NCBI RefSeq assembly: GCF_034190915.1
Contig: NW_026947491.1
Location: 19,098,101 to 19,162,100, forward strand
From: Cavia porcellus
Lineage: Eukaryota; Chordata; Mammalia; Rodentia; Caviidae
Length of the DNA stretch: 64,000 nt
Reading direction: 5' to 3'
Shown: positions 57,227-64,000 of the stretch, piece after piece
Position numbering within the stretch: position 1 is the first letter of the stretch
How the letters are laid out: each line of letters opens with the position of its first letter
Position numbers and translations under genes: made by a program
Notes under the pieces: model-generated
Database searches by the model: none
Seen by the model: only the letters and a program-made list of their open reading frames with translations
Told to the model about the DNA's origin: nothing

Positions 57227-58570
57227 TCCCTTCAGGAGTGCACAAGACAAGTTTATTAAGTGAAGACTTAAATAATTCAGGGAACCAAATTTATGGTGAA
57301 TGCAGAGAAAAAACCTGGAGATTTCCTTTCTGGATGACTAACATGCATGAACCAATGATGTTTTCTGTTTTAGATTTGGATCCATCTGTACTCAAAATCT
57401 AAATGTACTCAGTCGTGTATACTTTGAGAGGCAAGTGATCATGGCTGTGTGATGCTCCTGACTGAGTTAGTGCAGGGAAGGGCCTTAAAGCTGTCTGCAG
57501 TGTCAGAGGTAAAGCCTCTCAGGGTGAGGTGAGGCACTCTGGGGTTGCCTGGAAAGGAATATGTACTTCCTTCTCCCTTGGTCCCATTCACTTCCCATTG
57601 TCATACTGTGAGGTAGCCTCCTTTGGCATGTCACTATGGCATGCCACCCTGTCTTGGAACCAATGACCATGGACTTAAAACTCTAAAAGCTGTGCCAAAA
57701 ATGTGGGTGTGGAGAGTGGGTCCTAAAGAGTGTCAAATTATCATGCTTGGTAACAAAGGATTGGCTTTCTCAGCTAATGCAGGGAAGCCAACATCACAGA
57801 AGTGTGTGTAGAAATCCCACTGGCACTGTAAATAGGGAAACGGCTTCATCTGGCAGGATAATCACACAAGACTCCAGGAGCTCTGTGTCCTCAACCCTAT
57901 TGATATACTGACAAATATCTCCATCCATGACCTGGATGTCACTTATCCACCAAGTCATACATTTGGAAATGCACATCAACAGCTCATCATGAAATGGAAG
58001 AGGAGCACATGTGATCAAGGCAGGGCAGCACCAGGAGCACAAGCAAGACACATAAAGAAGCAGAGAAAATGCACACAGGCTCCTCTCTGTACTATGCATC
58101 ATTTAATTTAGGAGCACATAACTACGTCCTCATGGAATGTACTACATGATCAGATGTAGAGGTAGAGAAAATGAGGACCTGTTTTACAGATAACTCGAAA
58201 CATTTTGCAGGCACCACACACACATACAAAGCTGCAGAATCACATCCTCCTCCCAGGGTGTCCCTGATGGACAGTGGTGAAGTGAAATATTCACAATGGG
58301 CAAAACACTATGAAGTCCGTGAAGGATACTTAGTAGTGCATTTTGTCAGGAAGAAAACACCACCAGTTATATAGATACATACTGATTTTCAGCCTGTAGC
58401 CAGTTGTTTCACAGGATCCACACAGATTTTAAGGAACAATGTTTTCAACCATATCTGTTGCAGAGGTATGTGAATTGACCTCTCCATACAGGCAAAAGAT
58501 ATAAAGGTATTTGCATTGCATGTAAACAATCACCTAGAAGTGACATAAGCAGAAGAAGACTTCAACAATG
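57227..58570. other. Spacer; 57600-57960 and 57900-58570 duplicated elsewhere
   Basis: 57600-57960 resembles 62760-63000 and 32120-32340. From 57900 it aligns with 36240-37250, including the empty solo-LTR site at 57986-57990. No gene. Confidence 0.65.
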
Positions 58571-58690
58571 AAGTGGGCTTGACATCCTGATGCACACCTG
58601 TAATCCCAGAACTCAGGAGCCTGAGGCAAGGGGATTACTTCAAGTTCTGAGTTCAAGAACAGCCTGAACTGCATTGCAAGACTTGTTCAG
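58571..58690 (+). mobile_element. B1-like (7SL-derived) SINE
   Basis: Sense orientation: CACACCTGTAATCCCAGAAC, AGGAGCCTGAGGCAAGGGGA, GAGTTCAAGAACAGCCTG. The paralogous site at about 37250-37335 keeps only the 3' half. Confidence 0.85.
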
Positions 58691-60545
58691 TAACCAAATC
58701 CTCCTGCTCTTGCTCTTCATCATCATCATCATCAACATGCAGATAGGATGACTGGTTCTGTGGAAAAAGTCAACCATTTGTTCAACTACCCCATCACTGG
58801 CCAGGAGATTCAAGAACAGTGTCCATGGTGGCAGGATTGAACCCATGATGTGACACAGCTCGGGAAATGATATCCTAAGAAATTTTCAGCTGTGCTGAGG
58901 TCAGCTTAACCTTGGCTTCACTTTCTGGATGCTGGTCTGAAAACTCCTGATGCATATCTTCTTCCTTTGTGAGATGTTTTCCTGGCAGAGCCAGACAGCT
59001 TGGATGAGCACACGGAGGAGAGGCCCAGGATTCTGGAGCAGTAAAGCAGGAAATATTTTGTGGCATTGCTCTGCCTAATTTGTGTACATTGCAAGGAAAG
59101 TTTTATTAAATTCTACAGGTTGAAGTGGATCCTTGAAAAGGTTGAGCTCTATTTTGTCTTTGTTGTTTAATTTAACCTTCTTCTTGGACTTCAAGATAGT
59201 GTACTAGACAGCTTACCAATGGGACTCACATAATTTGCAATTACAGTTAGTAACACTACCTTTGTGGGCTCTAGTTATATTATCTGATTTTAAAAATGCA
59301 AAGTCTTCTCTGTATGACCTGAAGCTACAGAATGTAGAGCATCTGACTGTGAATGATGACCAGTACTACTACCCATGTGTCTTCCTCCATCCATTCAGGG
59401 TATTCCTAAAATGATTTCTAACAAAGTTCTGCAGCCTTATATAAGACTATCTTTGCCTGGTTCAGCTGGCCTTGTCCTATCAGGGCGCATGTGACATCAC
59501 AGCACAGTTTTTGGGTCCCTTCTGGAAGAACTGTTTTCTCTGCATCCACTTTTCCCCAACTGCATGGAAGTGCAACACTGATGATGGGTTTCCTTTACTC
59601 AGTCTCCTCATAGTCTTGCTTGGAGATTTGGATGAGATTTATATACACAGCTTAGCATTTATCATAGTGTTCCAAATGGTACAGAATTCCTGCTTATTTA
59701 TTCAAAGTATTACTTTTCTTACATGGTGGTGGGGACCAGAAGTGGGCGCTCAGGGCCAGCAGCAGGAGCACAAGACCAAGACTAGGGGGCTACAGGAGAC
59801 CAGGACAGGGTTATCAGGACCAGTTTGGAAAGCTGTGGACCAACACTCGGACCTGGGGATCATCAGGGAACCACGAGAGGCCCCATAGTTGGTGCAGAGA
59901 AGGAAGCTCCGGACTTAGGCCTTCACAGCTTTTATTGTCTGAGTTTCCCCTCTGTCTTAGCATCACACACACTGCGGAGAGCGCACAGTGACTTCCTTCC
60001 AGTTCACAGGTGAGGTGTCCAGAGTGGATAGAATGGGAGGGATTTTGGTGTTGACAGAATATGTTTACTATATTGTTCTTCACCTGACATACAGAAGGAA
60101 GGCTGCAGCAATATACATATTCTGGAAAAAAAGTATTCAGGTCTTGGGAACATAGATGCTTTGAGACAAACATTTCTCATGATCACCATGCAAAGGTAGT
60201 CTTCTATTTTTGTCACCATGAAGTAACTGTCACATACAGCCATAAATGTTTCAGTTTAGGAAAGAGTAAAATAAAAGTATTTACAGGAAGGGAGTTTTAT
60301 GGAAAACGACAGGAGAATTTATTAGCATATACACTACGGTTAGCATCTGCAATCCTGTGAAGTTACCAAATTCACTAATTACATATTGGTGAGAGTAAAA
60401 AAGACATGAGGTTACACAGAGGAAGAAGTCATGTCTTCTGTATATTAGGGATATTACAAAACAAATCTCAAAACACTCTCATGTGTTTTGACCCCTTCCT
60501 TCTCTGAGGCTTACACCACAGAGCTGCCCATATATACAGGAGGCC
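58691..60545. other. Spacer; 58691-59720 paralogous to 37340-38360, 59730-60340 to 12070-12680
   Basis: At about 59725 two paralogous series are fused: a 38-kb-like block and the tail of a clan II unit whose V body is missing. A CTCF-like CCAGAAGTGGGCGC (12 of 14) sits at 59736-59749. From 60340 the common VH upstream block begins, with the uninterrupted GTGAAGTTACCAAATTC. Confidence 0.65.
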
Positions 60546-60553
60546 ATGCAATT
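60546..60553 (+). promoter_or_regulatory. Mutated Ig octamer of the open V at 60674
   Basis: ATGCAATT, one base from ATGCAAAT, 128 bp before the leader ATG. Confidence 0.6.
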
Positions 60554-60673
60554 AGTGTCTCTCTGTGCTGATAAAAACCAGGCCAGCCCTCAGCCTGCAG
60601 CTCTGCAGAGGAGCCCAGTCCTGGTGCCAGCTGTTCCCACTCAGTGATCAGGACTGAGCATAGACGGCTCACC

Positions 60674-61136
60674 ATGGAGCTGGCGCTGAGCTGGGTTTTT
60701 GTGTTTGCAATTTTCAAAGGAATTTTCAAATCCTTTAGAACAAAAGATGCTAAGGGTACCAGTGAAAATGCATAGGTTACACAGTGGACGTGTTCGACAG
60801 TTAAACTAAGCAGGACATCTCTGTGTTTGCAGGTGTTCACGCAGAAGCACAGCTCATAGAGTCTGGAGGAGGCTTGGTGCAGCCTGGGGAGTCCCTTAGA
60901 CTGTCCTGCGTGGCCTCGGGATTAACCTTAAGCAATTACTGGACAGACTGGGTCCGCCAGGCTCCCGGGAAAGGGCTGGAGTGGATCTCAGCTATCAGTA
61001 ACAGTGGTAGCACATATTTCGCTGACTCCGTGAAGGGCCGATTCACCATCTCTAGGGACAATGTCAAGAATACGCTGTATCTGCAGATGAGCAGCCTGAG
61101 ACCCCAGGACACGGCCGTGTACTATTGTTCAACTGA
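60674..61136 (+). CDS. IGHV: IGHV3-like V segment with open V exon but lost leader donor
   Basis: The leader ATG is at 60674 ([15 protein letters not shown]). The usual donor after AAAG is GGAATT instead of GGTAAT, so normal splicing is lost. The frame stays open to a GGGTACC at 60754-60760, where a GT donor in the same phase exists (60756). The acceptor TTTGCAG (60831-60832), L-PART2 (60833-60843, VHA) and V region (60844-61136) are intact: [17 protein letters not shown], cysteines at mature residues 22 and 95, FR2 [18 protein letters not shown]1 GLTLSNYW (8), CDR2 ISNSGST (7), end YYCST. By IMGT-style rules it would be an ORF rather than functional. Paralogue of the dead copy at 30039. Confidence 0.85.
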
Positions 61137-61175
61137 CACAATGAGAGAAACCTCAGTGGGAGTCAGTCATAAACT
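61137..61175 (+). promoter_or_regulatory. V recombination signal, suboptimal
   Basis: Heptamer CACAATG (61137-61143, one change at position 5), 23-bp spacer, nonamer TCATAAACT (61167-61175, 6 of 9 to ACAAAAACC). Likely weak for RAG. Confidence 0.8.
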
Positions 61176-61196
61176 TCCGTGCAGGGGCGCTGAGGA

Positions 61197-61210
61197 CCAG
61201 CAGGTGTCGC
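61197..61210 (+). promoter_or_regulatory. CTCF-like motif behind the V signal
   Basis: CCAGCAGGTGTCGC, 13 of 14 to CCASYAGRKGGCRS, starting 22 bp after the nonamer. Confidence 0.6.
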
Positions 61211-62044
61211 TCTAGAACACAGCACAGACTACAAAAGGAGATGTATTTTACCATTTTATTTTTGGGGGGTTAGCTTTATGACATTTTAAAAAATGATGTT
61301 ATGGGCCAAAATAAACATCAAAGAAACAAATTTTAAAATCGTAAATACATAAAATATCACTAAACCTCAGACTAAAGATTCATTATAAAGCCCACAAAAG
61401 CAAGAAATCTAGTGTAACAAAATTGTGTAATACAGTTTGCTATTATCCATTATTGAAAGTGTGTTTTGCATTTTGTTACCTTTACCCAAAAACATTATTA
61501 TCTTTTTCTGTGTTTTATGTTGTAAAACAACTTAGTAAAATACATTATAAATTTGTAAGAATGTCTATAAATACGTCATCACACATGTCTCTCACAGATA
61601 AAATGCTGGAAAAATGGACAAAAAATATCCATCAGGTGATACAAGTCACATTTCCACATACTCACAATGAAAAATCATATAATACTGTCAGTAAAGGAAC
61701 TTAAAACTATGCTTTTAGAGTATAATTTAATTCATTAAAAATCATGATACTAAGTACTATGGCATTTAGAGATTTCAATAATTATTGAAAGTTGATCAAA
61801 ACTTCTGCGAAATATTTTTCTAAAGTATGTTCTACGCCAATGTTACTAGCAAATGTCATGCACTAATATTTATTTTCTTTCCCAAAAAGCTCATGGACAA
61901 ACATCAAAAATGTCTATGCATAGCAAAGTTGAGATGGCAGTGAATCATATGTTTGTATCATTTTTATCACCTAAAGTGTTTCAATGTTGCAAATTTATTC
62001 AATGAAAAAAACAGTATGAAATCAAAATGCTTTTGTGTTTTCAG
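61211..62044. other. VH3 downstream flank, paralogous to 30544-31397
   Basis: No gene; AT-rich spacer colinear with its sister copy. Confidence 0.7.
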
Positions 62045-62338
62045 GTGTCCGGTGCAAGGTGCAGGTGATGCAGTCCAGGAGGGCAGGCTTGGTGTATCTG
62101 GGGACATCCCTGAGACTCCCCATGCCGCCCCTGGACTCACCTTCCGTGACTGCTGGATGAACTGGGACTACCAGCTCAATGAAGGGGCTACAGAAACACA
62201 CTGAGGTGGTGACACACACTGTGCCGACCCTGTGAAGGACTGATTAGCCATCTGCAGAGACAGTGCCAAGGTCCCACTGCATCTAAAGATGAGCAGCCAC
62301 AGATCTGGGGACACAGCCCTATGTTACAGTGCAAGAGC
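62045..62338 (+). pseudogene. IGHV pseudogene (clan III-like), sister of 31398
   Basis: After a TTTTCAG acceptor, L-PART2 gives VRC and the V region from 62056 reads KVQVMQSRRAGLVYLGTS. The first cysteine is gone. CDR1 with DCWMNW is legible in a shifted frame, FR2 is shortened, TGA codons occur in FR3, and the end TATGTTACAGTGCAAGAG has lost the tyrosine-cysteine frame. No leader exon found upstream. Confidence 0.8.
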
Positions 62339-62377
62339 CACAGTATGGGGACAGCAGTGTGAGCCCAATCACAAAGC
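62339..62377 (+). promoter_or_regulatory. V recombination signal, decayed
   Basis: Heptamer CACAGTA (6 of 7; 62339-62345), 23-bp spacer, nonamer TCACAAAGC (62369-62377). Confidence 0.65.
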
Positions 62378-62408
62378 TTCCTGCAGGGCACATACTCTCT
62401 GTTTGTCA

Positions 62409-62520
62409 TTCTGAGACAGGGTTTCAGGGTGGTATTGAACTCATTTGGTAGCCCAAGCTAGCCTTGAACTCATAGGAATCCTCTCACCTCAGGCTCCTGA
62501 GTGCTGGCCTCATGACACTA
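62409..62520 (-). mobile_element. B1-like SINE, shared with 31740
   Basis: Antisense CTGAGACAGGGTTTCAGGGT, then AGCCTTGAACTCATAGGAAT, ending GCTCCTGAGTGCTGGCC. Same place and orientation as the sister copy. Confidence 0.85.
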
Positions 62521-64000
62521 TGCCCATCTCTTGGTCTCTTTTCAAGGGGTGCATATCCACACTCCACACACCCAGCCTGATCCAGGGTATGTTTTTGCCG
62601 CCATTGTCCCACATCCAGAAAATCCATTCCCACACTTGCTCATCAGACCTCTGCTGGTAGGAGTTAGGAAAACAAGATGTTCTTTGGAAGAATAGTAGAC
62701 CTCCTCATGGCTCACACTGTGCCACTGCCCCTTACAAGCCTTGAGGGATTCGAACCTGGTTACAGACCTAAAGGCCTAAGTGAGTGCTGAGTGTGAGACC
62801 TGATGAGTGTCAGCATTATCATGCTTGGTATCACAGGCTGGGTTTCCTCAGGTAAGGAAGGAAGGCCAACATCACAGGCATGTGTGTGGGAATACCTTGG
62901 GCCCTGTGAGGAGGAAAATTTCTCCAACTGGCAAGATAATCTCACTAGAGTTCAGGAGTTCAGTATGCTCCACCTCATCTGGGTACTCACAGATATCGCC
63001 ATCCAAATGCACAGAATCTAATTATTTCTCTTTCAGCACCCTCATTTTTTTATTTCAGGTATCTTGTAAGACTGAGCATTAAATTTATACTTTATGGTGT
63101 AGTCAGAATTTACAAGGAAATATGTTTAATACAGGACACATAATTTATAGGATGGTTTTATATTATTTACTGGACACCAGAGACCCAGGGAATCCAGCTA
63201 AGAACCGGTACAAATGGCAATGTCCTCCACTAGTCTAGATGGAGGCCTAGAGCTCATGATAATTTCCCATACAAGTCTGTGTCAAGAATCTGCAACGGGA
63301 AGGCCCAAAAGGTCAGTGGTGGAAGCTAGAAAGTCTGCATCAGTTGGATGAAGGATCTGAGCTGTAGACTGACGGATCTGCACTGCATCCATGAATCACC
63401 TCTCTAAACAAGTGTCTGAGCTCTGCCAAGAAGAGCAGCAGCTGCCTCCATGACAGACAGAACCTGATCTCTTCTGACAAGGAGAGCAGGTGAGTTCTGC
63501 CAGGAAAACCACCAAAACAAGCTTCTCCGGGAACATCAGTAACAAACCACCTTTCCCCTCCACTTCTGCTTTTACGTGCTGGCAACAATCCTCAGGTGGG
63601 AATTCACATCCAGGGCCATGCTAATTTCAGCCAGATGTCACAGCTGACCATGGTTAATTTAGCGCTATTCATATCAGGAAATAAAACTGTCAGGACTGTT
63701 ATGGTTTGAAAGGACAAATAAAAGCGATTAGAGTTGCCTTTGGAGAAATAGTAAACCAAAACCAGTATCAAATTCCTGGTGGGAATAGGGGATTTCAGTG
63801 CCTCTATTCAAGCTTTAAAAGATGCAGGGCTGCTGGATCCAATCACATTTCTATTTCAGTCTATCTGGCCCTTGCAGAAGATTGATTGTCCCTGGAGAAT
63901 GGTAGTGAATGATCATGAATTCAGTCAAGTAGCAATTCTAATTGTACTTGATAATTAGATGTGGTTTTTTGATGGTAAGCGTGGTTATGTTTTTTTTTTT
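62521..64000. other. Spacer paralogous to 31852-33274 and 35441-35660
   Basis: No gene. It runs through the place where the sister copy carries the MaLR element (empty site about 63895-63906) and the 91-bp mini LTR (about 63945). Confidence 0.75.

Noticed and set aside
60674..61175. Calling the V at 60674 fully functional
   Set aside because: The leader donor is missing at the normal place, and heptamer, nonamer and octamer all carry changes. Kept as an open frame with doubt.
1..64000. D, J or constant-region exons
   Set aside because: No 12-bp-spacer signals flanking short D-like cores, no WGxG J motif after a signal, and no constant-domain exon were seen.

Overview
The window is a piece of a mammalian immunoglobulin heavy-chain variable (IGHV) locus. 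Every recognisable gene is a V segment on the + strand: a split leader exon, a V exon with conserved Cys/Trp/Cys, then a recombination signal with a 23-bp-type spacer. I see no D, J or constant exons. The interspersed repeats (B1-like 7SL SINEs plus ID-like tRNA SINEs, and an L1 lineage with an unusual 3' end) point to a non-murid rodent. The species is not fixed by the sequence, and any family-level guess would be inference.

About fourteen V segments or V remnants are present. Only one (24028-24522) looks fully functional: VH3-like/clan III, open leader and V exon, consensus heptamer and nonamer. One more (60674-61175) has an open V exon but a lost leader splice donor and a weak signal. The rest are pseudogenes: clan III (2380, 18711, 30039, 31398, 42090, 62045) and clan II (1170, 4617, 11604, 22205, 47909, 56893). 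A CTCF-like core motif lies 20-22 bp behind the nonamer of most VH3-like copies, dead ones included, always in the same orientation. This resembles the CTCF elements known beside mouse proximal VH genes.

The DNA between the V segments is a patchwork of old tandem duplications. Main paralogous blocks: 10.54-12.68 kb with 21.0-23.7 and 46.5-49.2 kb (clan II unit; its tail also at 59.73-60.34); 18.4-20.7 with 41.8-44.6 kb; 29.6-31.8 with 60.3-62.5 kb; 31.85-33.27 plus 35.44-35.68 with 62.5-64.0 kb; 36.2-38.36 with 57.9-59.72 kb; 24.6-28.1 with 39.54-41.77 kb; 6.36-7.18 with 45.8-46.6 kb. Many repeats sit in one copy and are absent from its sister, so exact insertion boundaries and target-site duplications can be read directly.

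Mobile elements fill much of the rest: an ORF2-less (HAL1-like) L1 on the minus strand (7182-10528); a degraded class II endogenous retrovirus (13132-18406); an ancient antisense L1 (about 28.6-29.3 kb); a MaLR-type LTR retrotransposon with both LTRs (33275-35440) and a 91-bp mini LTR beside it; a solo LTR (36322-36853); an ERVL-like LTR with a gag remnant (40062-41220); a chimeric L1 insertion (42882-43383); an antisense L1 fragment (44585-44995); and a long + strand L1 with broken ORF2 and a three-fold repeated 3' end (49249-56223). Apart from V exons, no host protein-coding gene is supported.
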